This document shows positions 10,488 through 22,140 of a stretch of 22,666 bases of DNA, one piece after another. This DNA comes from Pelargonium cotyledonis (taxonomy: Eukaryota; Streptophyta; Magnoliopsida; Geraniales; Geraniaceae): the NCBI GenBank assembly GCA_036897625.1, contig JAYMTA010000971.1:1-22666 (forward strand), in the 5' to 3' direction. Each line of letters opens with the position of its first letter. The first letter of the stretch is position 1. The position numbers were made by a program, and so were the translations under genes. The notes beneath the pieces were generated by a model. That model made no database searches and had not been told where the DNA came from. It saw only the letters and a list, made by a program, of their open reading frames with translations.

Positions 10488-11357
10488 AATTTGGGCTTTT
10501 AATGGACTTGAGCCCAGGAGAAAAATATTTTGGTCCTAGCCCCATTTATGGGCTGAATGCCCCAATTATAAGGCCTCTTCAAAATCGCGAGCCCACTGTA
10601 TATTTTTGCCTGGGCCTATCAAGTACTCGGCTCAATGCCATCATAATAAGCCAAATTGGCCTCTTGATGGACTTAGGCCCAGGCTAAAAAACTAAATGGC
10701 CTAGGCCTATTTATAATTGGGCTTAATACCCATATCAGAAGCCAAGCTGGGCTCTTGATAGAGTTTAAGCCCATGCGAAATAAACAATTGGGCGTGGGCC
10801 CATTAATAATTAGGCTTGATGCCCGACTCATACGCCAAATTAGACTCATGATAGAGTTCAGGCGAAGGCAAAATAATTAATTGGGCCTGGGCCCATTTAA
10901 TAATGGGCTTAATACCCGTTCATAAGCCAAGTTGGGCTCTTGGTGGAGTAGGACCATGCGAAATAAACAATTGGGCCTGGGCTCAATAACAGTTGGGCTT
11001 TATGCCCTAATCATAAGCCAATTTAGACTCATGTTATTTAGGCCCAGTCGAAATAACTAGTTGGGCCTTGGCCCATTAATAATTGGGCTAGATGCCCGAA
11101 TCATAAGCCAATTTGGACTCATGCAGAGTTTAGGCCTAGGAGAAATAACGTCTGGGCCTAGTCCCAAATGTAATTGGGCTTAATGCACCATTTGTATGCC
11201 AAATTGGGCTTTTGATGGACATAGGCCCATTTAAAATTAATATTAGGCCTAGGCCCACTATTTATTGGGCTTAACGCCTCAATCATAAGTCGGTCCATTC
11301 ATAATCGTAAACCCAATGAATATTTGGGCCTAGGCCCATTTATAATTATAAGCCCCA
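10488..11357. repeat. ~91-bp tandem array rich in TGGGCC/GGCCCA
   Basis: About nine degenerate units can be aligned on the anchor GGGCTTAATGCC, which recurs at 10550, 10628, 10719, 10812, 10905, 10995, 11085, 11176 and 11267. Spacing is 90-93 bases, except the first interval of 78. The typical unit order is: GGGCTTAATGCCCGAATCAT, AAGCCAAATTGGGCTC, ATGGAGTTTAGGCCCA, GCGAAATAA, and TTGGGCCTGGGCCCATTAAT. The array lies between the 3' ends of two convergent genes. A 101-codon frame within it (10382-10687) is an accident of the repeat. It is either a satellite-like array or the internal repeat region of a non-autonomous element; I see no terminal repeats. Confidence 0.85.
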
Positions 11358-11574
11358 ATTGTTGTTGTTAATCTGCAACAAGCACTAATCCATTGCGGGA
11401 ATCTCTTGTATATTTTTTTTTTTGTCTAATTAAAGAATCTCTTGTATACTTATTTATATATATATTGAGAAATTCCAAAATTTCTTATAGGATGACCCAA
11501 GTTTGAAACTGAGCTTAAAAAGGAACAAAAAAATATATAAATTACAATCACAGATTACACTTCCACTACCAGAT

Positions 11575-14500
11575 CTAAAGTTCTTGATCTCTTATCCACT
11601 TGGTAGCAACCCATTTCTCTCCTTTGATCACAGGACAGCTTCCATGAAGAGATAGCTGCCCACACATTTGAAAAACAAAATTTAATAAAACTCAGGTTTG
11701 ACATGAAAATCAATGAACTCGTAGATAGCTAAGAGCCTTGTTAGTGTGTATTGTATACAAGTAGGTGATGTCGATAGAACCGAAATGTGTTAGCTTAGAC
11801 AATCGAGGTTAATCACATATTCTCAAGCACCATATAATCAGATTGATACTGCAGATTCTAACTGAAGCTTGTGCCTCATTTTCTTTTAAGACATTTTTCA
11901 ACAAAAGATTAGGTGACTGGGTATCGGGTTAATGGTTCTAGTCTTATGGTCAAGGTTGGTGTCAAAGTGACGGTAATGTTTAATGTATCTGGGGTTAAGC
12001 TTGGTAATATGCAGGGACAGTAAGGTAATATGGTGTTTGTTAAAACTGAAAAGCCACATAGTTGCCAATTGTCTATATACCTAAAAAAACATAATCTCTG
12101 TACCAAAATAGTGTCTTGTTTCTCTAAAACAATATTGTCCTTAAATGAATCAGGTTTCCTTTTTAGAAAGATGGCTATCATGAGTTACCAATTATACCCC
12201 AAGAATAAGTTACTTAGAACTCCTTTGAGTCATCAAACTCTCTATCTTAGGAATGACAAACAATTGGGGGAAATCCTAGCCAAGTAAAAATATAAACTCA
12301 ACAAAAGTAAAATGGTTTCGGCTTGAACACTCACCAGATCAATTGTATTGTTAGGATACAAAGAATAGAATAGAAGTCCATCCCCTTGGCGTGGCTTCAC
12401 TTTAAAACCAATGCATTTCCGGAAATCATAGCGTGAATCCAAGTTTAAACCATTCTGCAGACAGTAGCGTGTGGTAAATGCCTAAATTTATAAATAGACG
12501 CTTACAGTTTACCAATCAAACCAAGAAACAGAAAAGGAGAGGTTTCAGTCCTACCTCAAAGGGGAAAACGGTTTCGCCGCCTTCTTCAACATCGGTTAAA
12601 TATAACAAAAAAGAAGCAACCTGTAGAAAACAAAATATTATGTTACCATAGAGTATCATTGATTAATGAAAAATAAACCTTAGTACTTAAATCACCACAG
12701 AGAGAAACATTATGCAGAATATACTTATTTGCAAAATATCCTGGGTTCCAGTAGGAAACATTAAACTGACAGAGAAATTATACACTTCTATGCTAGCAAA
12801 TTTGCTGAGCAATTAGCTATTAGCTATTAGCAACAGCATAAAAGAAGATAGGTTACTTTTCCAAAAATACACAGTAGGGATAATAACGAAAACTAATGGA
12901 AGATTCCAAGATGGTATCTATACCCTTATTTAGCTAGAAGATGGTATTAATCAAGTATCTGTTTCATATACATATGGGCATGCATGCACTTGTCAGCATA
13001 ACCATATACTCCCTCCATATCAAAATAATTGTACACTTTTTTTAAGAAAGTAGTACATGAATTACCGACATTATCCTTAATATAAGTGAGCTAGAATACC
13101 TTGGTTTGTTATAACAAGAGTACAACGGTGTGTAATGGGAAAAAATCAATCCTAACTTACTAATCCGTAATCTCTCTAAAAGTAGAAGAGTGGACAATAA
13201 TTCTGGGATAGAGGGAATAAGACACAAAAACAAAATGTGAACTCATGTTCTGGGAGTTACCCGTTGGCTCTTTTGTGGACCATATTCAGAAGCATGGAAG
13301 GCATCATAATGAGAATTATACTTCTGCCCAATCTCATAACGCAAAACGTTGAACTCCTGAAACATGGTGAAGGTGCCTGACAAGTTTAGAATTGCTTTGA
13401 AATAAAAGGTTAATTGTCCAAGATTAACTTGTGACATCAGGCAGTAAGGAAATCATTGCCTAATTGAAAGACCAAAAAGAAATATCAAACTCTTCTGATT
13501 TGGCCCTCCCAGTGCTAATAGTTTACATCTGACCCAGAATCATTATGTGTGTGAGTGTTGATAGAGAGAAAGAGAGAATGATACCTCTCCATTGGTCCTG
13601 GGAAGCATTGTAGCCCTTGCAATTTTTTCTTCAATGGCATCCAAAATCCCAGTTTTATCATCATATGCACCAATAAACATACCAGAACTGAAAGGAAAGT
13701 AAAAAGAAAAAAGAAAGAAAGAAGAAAATAAGATAATCAGTAGAAACTACAATAACTTGCATGATTCTAGTAGGGATTCTCATTTAGAGTTTTAAATCAA
13801 TGTTTGAGTGGAAACCAGAAACTACTACAATCCCGTGTCGGTTACTGCTATCATGTTTCCCGATTGTATCCACGGATAAGAACTAAATCCATGTTGTTTT
13901 ATATCCAATAAACACACAAGAACAAATAGTACCTTGTTCTAATGTCCTTTGTGTTCTCTGGTGTTTCTCCCTCTCGTAATGCTAATGTTGATGGTGTAAG
14001 GCTGGGCTTGGCCATGTTTACAATGCCTTGACATTGTTCAGCAGTGGCAAAATTAGGGAAATATAGAGTGCGTGGTTGCCAGCTCAAAACCTGCATAGAA
14101 AGTTAGGGAAAAAACGAGTGGCTATAAAGAAAAGCAAACTATACCATATGTTAATCCAACAAGCTCTATAGTGATCAATTAAAGCGCCCAACTGCATTGA
14201 TTATTAAATTGGAGAAGTAATGAGCAAAAACCTATTTTAAGATGGTTACCACAAGCAAAAACGACCTGAATCATAGTCCTATAAGACTTATAATCAAAGG
14301 TTTTGGGTGCTCATTGAAGCAACTCCTAGGATAAATTTTCTACTAGCAGTTGTCAAAAGCCTAAGATTCAACAAAAATCTTGCCATTAGCCAAAGCTGAG
14401 ATGGAGCCATTGTTACGAAAATTCTGTAAGTTTAGGATATAACTGTCAAGAATAGCTACCATTGATGAGGAGAGACTTCAGAAAAGCTAAAGAAAGTTTG

Positions 14501-15406
14501 AGCTTCACACTAAATTACACTAATGTCAACCGCCTGAACTGCCCAGTAGCTAATGATTACGAAATCTATATCAATTATAAGTTTGAAATATTACATGAGT
14601 CACTTGTAAGTTTAATGCACTATCGGAGACAATGACTTAGTTGAACTTGACATTAATCTAGACCTTAAACACAGAAAAAAAATGAGTCAAACACATTAAT
14701 CTAGACTTTGTACCAGATCATAAACACAGAGAATCATCACTTCAACACTTTTCATACTCTCTTTTTCTTCTGAACAAGGAACTAACACTTGAACTTAACT
14801 AGTAACTCCAAAGTATTCACCTAAAGAAGAAAAAACCTGAAAAGGATAATCTCTATAGTTAAACAAAAAAATTTAAAGAATCTATATTATTTAGTCAATA
14901 ATGCTTATCATTATAACTTGAACATGATAATTTTCCGGCCAATTCTCTTAAGATCGACGTTGTCATTGAGAACATGATCTTATATTTCCAAACACATCTT
15001 CTTCAACTCAAAAAGAGAGCAAAAACACAGAACATTGAAGCACCTGAAACGGAATTGAAATAATAGAGTCATCACCAGTGGCTCCGGAGGCTACCAATCG
15101 TAACTGAACCTCCTCATCAGCAGATTCAAGCTGCCTCGACACATACTGCCAAGCGCAAACAAACAAACGATCAGAACAAACAAACACGCTCGCAAACGCC
15201 GCTCAAAACCACAAACAAACAAAAAAAAATCGAACAATACTTAAATTCGAAAACGAAAAAGAAGAAACAGCGTAGAGATCAACCTCAGAAAGCAGAGTGG
15301 AGCAGTACAGTCCGGCGAGGAAGAAGCAGCAGCAAGCGACGAAGACCTCCGGCAACCCTAGCTTCGCACTGACGCTCCATCTTCCTCTTCCTCTGATGCT
15401 TTTCAT
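11575..15406 (-). CDS. P4H9: Prolyl 4-hydroxylase, membrane-anchored (P4H9-like)
   Basis: Eight exons are inferred: 15406-15284, 15145-15044, 14090-13933, 13687-13585, 13356-13261, 12620-12555, 12454-12335 and 11655-11575, giving 282 residues. The family hydroxylates proline in extensins, AGPs and other secreted proteins in the ER/Golgi, using Fe(II), 2-oxoglutarate, O2 and ascorbate. An N-terminal basic tail and one hydrophobic span (about 20-39, VFVACCCFFLAGLYCSTLLS) indicate a type II membrane protein. The catalytic dioxygenase domain begins near VLSWQPRTLYFPNFATAEQC. The iron ligands are H178 and D180 (SHYDAF) and H260 (SLHGSCPV). K270 lies ten residues after H260, the position of the 2-oxoglutarate lysine. 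The end KWVATKWIRDQEL is typical. I recall Arabidopsis P4H9 as about 288 residues with a very similar N-terminus, hence the symbol; orthology is by recall. All key residues are present and the gene looks intact. Intron 5 carries a MITE. Confidence 0.93.
13009..13217. mobile_element. Stowaway-type MITE (Tc1/mariner) in P4H9 intron
   Basis: The left end is TA-CTCCCTCCATATCAAAA and continues with TAATTGTACAC. The right end, read from the opposite strand, is TA-TTCCCTCTATCCCAGAA followed by TTATTGTCCAC. These are matching inverted ends of about 28 bases with a few mismatches, flanked by TA on both sides (13007-13008 and 13218-13219). The CTCCCTCC start, TA target and 209-base length fit Stowaway elements. 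It has no coding capacity; the 63-codon minus frame here is an accident. The end mismatches suggest an old insertion. It sits in the 12621-13260 intron, away from both splice sites. Confidence 0.87.
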
Positions 15407-16940
15407 TCCTAGTTTTCTAGAATCTTCCGATCGCAGAATCAGAGACCAGACCTCGCTCAGGAACTGTGGCTCGGTTTCGAGATTTGTATAAATATCTGAG
15501 CTCGCTGTTATTGCAAAGATCTGGCAGGAAGCGCAATGAATTGAATGTGGAAGATTTGGTGAGCAGAGTTGGGTTTTGGCAATTACGGAAACAAAATCAT
15601 ACAGGATTTTGGTGGGTAATTAATTGAGCAACAGAACATTCAATTGAAGCGGAAAAGAGAAAAAGTTGTGGGGTTTTCGGTCCGTACAGACCACGCGGAC
15701 CCCGCAAAACGCGCCTGCTGGATGACTATGGGCATAAAAGAGATGGAGTCGGGGAGTGTGCGTGGAAAAGCACTGATTCACTTGTAAATTCGACTGTAAA
15801 TTCACGGTTTGAACATAGAATTCACACTTTCGTGTTAGCATTGTGCTTAATGTTAATGTGAGTTACATGAACAAATATAATATGAATGTTTGTATCAACG
15901 TGAATTAATAAAATAAGGCATAATGTATCTTGTTTTATAAAACGAGATGAACATAACAATTACATATTATAGATTTAACTTGTTTAATATGACTACGTTA
16001 ACTAACATATAAAAAAAATTCAATCAAATTAGTTAAGAGTTTTTATAACAACTAATTAAAAATTATTAAAGTAAGTTAAGCCAAGGGTTTGAAGTCTGAT
16101 GAGAGGTGAATCGAGTTTTGCGATTCACGGAAAGTTGTCTACTCCGCACAACTATAAATACCATCACTAAACTCCATTAAGGAACGTGCACATTTATTTT
16201 GCTAATTTAGGAGGTCTCTCTAAAATATCTTCTTCAATCATCTGACTTGACCAACGAGAGTGAAGCAGGGTCACTGATACAGATTTAATGTAGCTCTGCA
16301 TAGTCATCATCCTCCATGTAGTCATATCAAAAGCTCAAGTACTTCTTGTTCTAGAGTACTTCAGACCACAAGGAAACAACAATACGATTTATGTGCGACA
16401 ACATTTTCAACTTACAAGTGTTTTTTCTTCTAAAAAATATGGTTATATTTAGTTTTTTCTTCCTTAAATGACCCTCAAAATGACATAATAAAGAAACTGA
16501 CCCTATATGTTAACAAATATAAATCTTCCTTTGAGGGTTTCGTACGTATGTGATACGAATAATTAATAGTGCACTTCTATTTTCTAAATAACACGTTGAA
16601 TATTTCAACATGAGTAACACATAATTACACATTCATAGAATTCAAATACGAATTTGTGTTTCTTTAAAATTGCCCGTCCTAGTTATGGATTGGTCCATGT
16701 CTAAGTGATTATGGGTGACTCGGTACGGAAAGGGTCAATGATGCTGCTGCGCTTGCACCGAAATAGCAGATTTCGTGTCTCTCCGTTTCGAACCAAAACT
16801 ACGTTAACACTGTTCATTGCAACAATCTGACCTCCTCTGCTATTCAATGTTACAGTTTTCGTGTGATGACAATGATAAAAGTTAAAATTCCTCTTGTACT
16901 CATTTTGTGTCTTTTATATGCACATTTATTTTACATATAG
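15407..16940. other. Intergenic: P4H9 promoter side and AT-rich DNA
   Basis: This begins with the promoter and leader of the minus-strand P4H9 gene (about 15407-15840, relatively GC-rich around 15680-15760, including CCGTACAGACCACGCGGAC). From about 15840 to 16940 the DNA is AT-rich, and I find no coding exon, RNA gene or element with clear ends. Confidence 0.5.
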
Positions 16941-17400
16941 TTACTGGTATGTTGTTAGATATTAATTGAACAATCGAGTTATGACGATAACGAGAGTTAA
17001 TAAACACGTCTAAACAAGCACAATTACAATCTTAGTTGTGTTGAGCTCACATTGTGTGATTGTGTCGTATTTGTATTGGACCTCCAAAACAAGCACATGT
17101 CGAGTTGTGGCGAAACAACGCTCAACACACTTAAAGATATAATTGTAAACGAATCATAATAACGTGTCGAACAATAACGTGTCAAACATGCACGATTAAT
17201 TTTTCAAGTTGTGACATGCAATTAACGAACGCCCAACACACACTTAAGATTATAATTGTAAATAAATTCTAATAAAGAGTCAAACATTTAGTTGTGTTAA
17301 ACATGTCGTGTTCATATTCATAAACGTGTTCGTGTATGTAACATTCAACACAAAACGTGTCGTGTTAGTGTTGGGTCGTGCAACATTCAAATAACTTTCA
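16941..17400. repeat. GTGTCG/AACACG-rich stretch with a diverged duplication
   Basis: Short variants of CGTGTCG, GTGTCGTGTT and AACACGTC recur through this stretch. It also holds two diverged copies of a block: GTTGTGGC ... CTCAACACACTTAA ... AATTGTAAACGAAT from about 17104, and GTTGTGAC ... CCCAACACACACTTAA ... AATTGTAAATAAAT from about 17208. The offset is 104-113 bases. It resembles old non-coding transposon debris common in plant intergenic DNA, but I cannot define ends or a family. A similar AACACA-rich texture reappears at 22440-22590. Confidence 0.5.
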
Positions 17401-17927
17401 GTACGACACAGAAGCACGATTAGTCAGGTACACTCAAGATTCAAGGTCCCAATACCTGAATTTTCAACGAAAAGACATTAACATATTTATTCAAAGCCCG
17501 TGTAAACATGAGAAATACACAGAAAAATGCGTGCAAGCTAAAGACTATCACGTTCCTTCCAAGTTCCAACCACAATAAAAACAATTCAACACAAAAAAAA
17601 AAAAAAAGCTTTCGGATAATCCACCTTCTCAGACCTTACGAGAGTAGTGAAATCAAGCACGTAGACACAAAACCATCACCAACCTAATAGGCTCATCAAT
17701 ATATGGCTGTTTCTAATTGGTCAATTTCTCTATCCAGTTGGCATATAACTATTTGTCATCTAATTTTTTTTTCCAAATAATTTCTAAGTTTTATTTTCCT
17801 CCACGCAAATGCATGGTCCCAGAAAGAAAATCATTTGTCCTTTCAAGTATAGAGAGCCTCAAGATCTTCCAACCCTCCTTTCCTCTAGTTCGCAACGACT
17901 GGATAATCATAATTTAGAATCCATCAG

Positions 17928-17948
17928 CTCGGTTTCTCTGAAACCGAG
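17928..17948 (+). promoter_or_regulatory. Perfect hairpin just upstream of CGLD27 start
   Basis: The arms CTCGGTTTC (17928-17936) and GAAACCGAG (17940-17948) pair perfectly around a TCT loop. One G-U and one A-U pair can extend the base outward. The hairpin ends ten bases before the ATG at 17959. If the transcript starts upstream, as expected, this would be a 9-11 bp stem directly before the start codon. Confidence 0.6.
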
Positions 17949-17958
17949 TTTGAAATAA

Positions 17959-20858
17959 ATGCTTAGGCTAAATGTTTATTGCTCTCTTATTCCTGGTGTG
18001 AGACAAGAAAAGCTCGGAAGCAACTATGGTTCATGGATTGTTCAGTACCAGAGAAAACAGAAACAGAAACCATTCCGGAGGTTTGTATTTAAGGCCTTGA
18101 AAGATGGAATGGATGGGGGAGGGAGAGGATTACCCGGACAGAGCTGGGAGCCCGAGGCGGAGATAGAGGTCCCGTTTGAACAGAGACCGGTATGTTCTTG
18201 TACTATTGCTGAAATGCTGCTTCGTGCTTCTTTACCAGTACTTCCAAAATAGAATGATTTTTCGATTAATATATGGTACAATTCTCTATTAGGTCAAGTT
18301 GCAAAATAATATGAATGGCTCACTTGAAAAGAAAAAAGAAGATACTGAACTCTTCATGTCTAGCTCTAGCATAGTAGCATGTGCATGCATAATTAATAAA
18401 TATGTACATACACTTACTTGGTTATGGAAAACAGGTTAATGAGTACTCGTCTCTGAAAGATGGACCTCTGTATTCATGGGGCGAGCTTGGTCCAGGTCCC
18501 TTTTTACTTCGTGTTGGAAGTCTCTGGTTGATAACTTTCACAGCCCTTGGAGTGCCAATTGCAGCTGCAAGTTTCAATCCTTCAAGGGTAAGATAATTAA
18601 ATAAGACCCCACTCGTATCCTAAAACTGTTTGCAGAAATTAAAACAAGACTTACTGTTTTCGTGTTTTTAGACAATAAATTTAGGCCACATCTCAAAACC
18701 AACTCTTAAAGAATACATATAGAAACCAGTTACACCATTCAATTGTTGGATATATTTCTGAGCTACTTGAAAATTTATCCATTACAATTTTGCAGGAACC
18801 TCTGAGATTTCTGCTTGCTGCTGGAACGGGAACACTTTTCATTGTCTCACTAATTCTCTTAAGAATTTATCTGGTATATCTTCATCCTCCCAATGTTACT
18901 GTCATGTAATTACCGCAATACTTAACTTCAGTAACCACTTACCGTTTTCAAGGTGCAATGGCTTCTCAGGTTGCCGAACGCAAATTTGCAGTTTAACCTC
19001 TTCAGACAGCCACTTATGTGACATTGTCAGAAGGTTAACACCTCACATAGGTTATCCAGTAAGGACCTGCAATAGCCAAAACTGATAGCTTAGTTACACC
19101 AAACCAGATAGTACACATTCAGTAAGAAAAACACAACATTTATGTGTTTATATCCACATATTTTCCCACAGTAGCTCTCCAAGAAGCTACTGAGTGAGTA
19201 TTAACTGTTCACTTATATACTGAGTCACATGTGAATTTAATTCAATGAGCATTTTCCAATAGGGTCACAGGCATATAGAAACACAACCTCTGTAAATATC
19301 TCATTTGGGCTTGCAAGAAAAAGAAGCAAAAAATTGTGTCCTAAATGCAATTCAGTAGCTCTCGTGCTGAAAATGTAATCTAACTTGAAGTCTTCAACCA
19401 TGGTTGAGTGAAATAATCTAATCAAATAAGGCATACTGTAGGGATGGAGCTATGTTGGTGATAGACTTCTATCAGCAGTGATTCCATACGAAGAAAGTGG
19501 ATGGTATGATGGACAAATGTGGGTAAAGCCACCAGAGGTCAGTTCCCTTTAATGTTTTTATTTCAGTTTTTGAAGAGAATGTATGGACTGACTAGGGGCA
19601 CAAACATGCAGCAAATTCTCTTTCTTGTTGTCGATAATAGTTATATGGATTTTCCTGCTGTGTATCTATTATGCGGGGGACTTGAATTTGTTTGAGGTTT
19701 ATAAAACATATTTTTTTGTAAGTGTATCATCTACATTTGCGGATATCTATCTGACTAAATAAAAAAAAATGATAAGATAAAGAGCCGCGCCTTTTCTAGT
19801 ACATTTTGAGCAAACCAAAGTTGGAGTCCATGAAATACTTGATGATTATACTCATAGAGGGATAAAAAGTCCAAAACAGATTAACAGAAATCAAATATTG
19901 TGCAACAATGGACAAAAACAATACATGATTGAATAATAATTAAGTACCATCTACTCATGAAAATCCACTTAATTAACTGCAATTGAAAATCATAACATTT
20001 GTTAACAGAATAAGAAAAGTACTTAAGTTTAGTAAATAAAAGACTTGAGGTTACCTGTACTAGGAATGTACCTTGCACAGCCACCAACCCTTGATGGAGC
20101 TTATTGATAGGACAAGCAATTGGTTAATTTACATTCAGTAGGACTTGGCTACATATTGAGTTGAGCATCTTCTATAGTGCCCTATTGAATCATGAATAAG
20201 GCATGAGAAAGCTTTACATGAAATTCTGTTATCAAAAACTTAATAACATTCCATTTTACTTTGTAGGTCTTGGCTCGGGATAGACTTCTCGGCTCATATA
20301 AGGTACTTACATAGACAATTTATAATTACAATGACACACATGCTGCTTGTTCTTTCTTATCATCATTCATTAGGCATGATAAACTTATTTACCAAAATTG
20401 ATATTCACAAAGAAAACTGCATGCTTCAAGGTTAAACCAGTCATCAAGATGCTAAAACAAACACTAGTCGGAACAGGGGTGTTACTTGTGACATCAGTAT
20501 TTCTATTCATCTTTGCAACACCAATGGAAGATTACCTTCAAGCCACCTTTTCCACGAAAGATAACCCATCAAACACTGCTGCTTCAAAGATGAACACAAA
20601 GTTCAATTTAAGGTATTGAACTGTAGATATATTGTGTATATATTCAATATTCATGTTTTCTGACTTGTCCTCCCAACATAAATATTCAATAGGAGAGAAG
20701 AGTTGACTAGACTGCCAGTGGATGTTGTGACTGATGATGATCTAGCAGCAGCTGCTGCCGAGGCTGCTGATGGAAGGCCAGTCTACTGCAGAGACAGGTA
20801 TTATCGTGCATTAGCAGGTGGACAGTACTGCAAATGGGATGATCTACTCAATAAATAA
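17959..20858 (+). CDS. CGLD27: Chloroplast DUF1230/Ycf36-type protein CGLD27
   Basis: Seven exons are inferred: 17959-18189, 18435-18587, 18796-18873, 19442-19537, 20267-20302, 20431-20612 and 20693-20858. Phases are consistent and the product has 313 residues. The first about 50 residues are basic and poor in acidic residues (MLRLNVYCSLIPGV..., QRKQKQKPFRRFV), as expected for a chloroplast transit peptide. The mature part opens with EIEVPFEQRPVNEYSSLKDG, matching the PxEQRPxNE signature of the family. Three likely membrane spans lie at about 100-122, 132-154 and 209-228. Between spans 2 and 3 is a conserved loop, GWSYVGDRLL ... YEESGWYDGQMWVKPPE ... LARDRLLGSYKVKP. The C-terminus has RPVYCRDRYYRALAGGQYC. 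The family is conserved in plants, algae, diatoms and cyanobacteria (Ycf36). CGLD27 genes are known for induction under iron deficiency; the biochemical role is unknown. The start is the only ATG giving a full transit peptide. No defect is seen. Confidence 0.93.
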
Positions 20859-21837
20859 GAGGAAAGGAATCACAAATCAGTTTCATACATCAATGTGCTC
20901 TGGTTTATATTGAAAGGAGCCAATGTTAATGTCTTTTTCTTTTTCTTTTTGGAGAAGAGTCAGTGGTAATGTTTAATTAAGAGATTCATAACATTATATC
21001 AAGGAGACGATTTAGTAAACCAAAAAAAAAAAAAACATAAGTATATAGTAAAGGAAGATGCAACATTTGACATCATTATAAAATATATTGATCAAAATCC
21101 AAGAGCATTACCCGTCTCATACGTATATTGCTGTACATTAAACCAATAAATAGAACAAGGGAAAATAGCCAAAGAATTCAAAATAGACTTTGCAGTTTAT
21201 TATAAACCTTATAGAGCAGCAAAACAAGCCTAAATTTGCATGAAAGGTGTATTCATAAAGCTCCATTGATCTAATTTAAACCAATTGGTATGGAAGTGAA
21301 CTAGAAAAGTAGTTTCGGCAGATAGATATCAGCAGACACAACTAAACAGGTATATACTTAACTTGTCCACGAAGTCATATTCAGAAATCTATTAACCACG
21401 TAAAGGTATCTTAACTTGATAGCAACAATGTAAGATAGGGGACAATAGTACTGCAAATCTGAAGGTAGTCTAACTAAGATTTCTTACGACTTGGATTGTG
21501 AGTATTAAGAAAAATTAAAGCTAAGCAGAACCTCAAGACCGAAGTCTACGATCATGGTAACGAGATGAGCATAATTATCGGAAAATCCAAAAGGTATGCT
21601 TCATAAACAATTAGATACTTCAACTGAGAATTAAAAACAGTAACACTGGCCTTATTAAACAGAATTATGATATGGCTAAGAACAAATATAAGGAAGACAC
21701 ACAATTCAGCACACACCAAAGTTCTAAACAAGATCGTCAAGTCAATTCAGCATCCAAACAAAAATTCAAATTAATTTATAAAAGCAAAACAGCAGAGCTT
21801 CATGTATTAACATTAAGGCGAAGAACAAAGTAGCACC
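20859..21837. other. 3' flank of CGLD27 and AT-rich DNA, no gene seen
   Basis: The 3' UTR of CGLD27 should occupy the first 100-200 bases. The rest is AT-rich with only short accidental frames; the longest minus-strand one, 62 codons at 21552-21740, is hydrophobic and unrecognised. It could be the intron or body of a minus-strand non-coding transcript starting near 22100, but nothing here proves that. Confidence 0.4.
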
Positions 21838-22140
21838 TCATAAAGAGCTAGGGTTTGAGAAATCGTCGTCACGCAACCGATTCGTTCCTTGACTCGGCAA
21901 GGTCCAGATGAAACTACTGATTTCGGCGAACGAGCTGCTCTCTGAAACTATTGTGTTATCTGCGGGGAGCTCGGTCCAGGCTGAGTCAATGCTGCTGCGG
22001 AAGCTGAACCACTGAGTCAGTACCGAAACTGAACGGAGTGGAACGGTGGTGTTCCGGCGAAAGAAGACAACTTTGGAAATAACGGAAATGTAGGGAATGG
22101 GAGGAACAGTGAGCTTATTGGTTTCGGAATGTGAACAATG
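21838..22140 (-). other. GC-richer block with a Met-less open frame; possible 5' exon
   Basis: On the minus strand there are 100 sense codons between a TGA at 22143-22141 and a TGA at 21840-21838, with no ATG. The predicted stretch is Ser-rich (for example SESSSFAEISSFIWTLPSQG and RLRDDDFSNPSSL) and I do not recognise it. Near its end the minus strand reads CAAACCCTAGCTC, a telo-box-like motif typical of plant 5' leaders. The block may be the first exon or leader of a minus-strand transcript, or a coding exon of a gene entering from the right. Both readings are weak. Confidence 0.3.

Noticed and set aside
10382-10687. 101-codon plus-strand frame
   Set aside because: It runs into the 91-bp tandem array; its product merely repeats the translated repeat words (GLLMDL...PG).
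13042-13233. 63-codon minus-strand frame
   Set aside because: It falls inside the Stowaway-type MITE, which is non-coding.
17717-17917. 66-codon frame just upstream of CGLD27
   Set aside because: It starts at TTG rather than ATG, the product is unremarkable, and the position is that of a promoter or leader.
758-20858. A four-gene functional cluster
   Set aside because: Lipid binding, anion transport, prolyl hydroxylation and a chloroplast membrane protein share no pathway, and the orientations are mixed. This is ordinary plant gene order.
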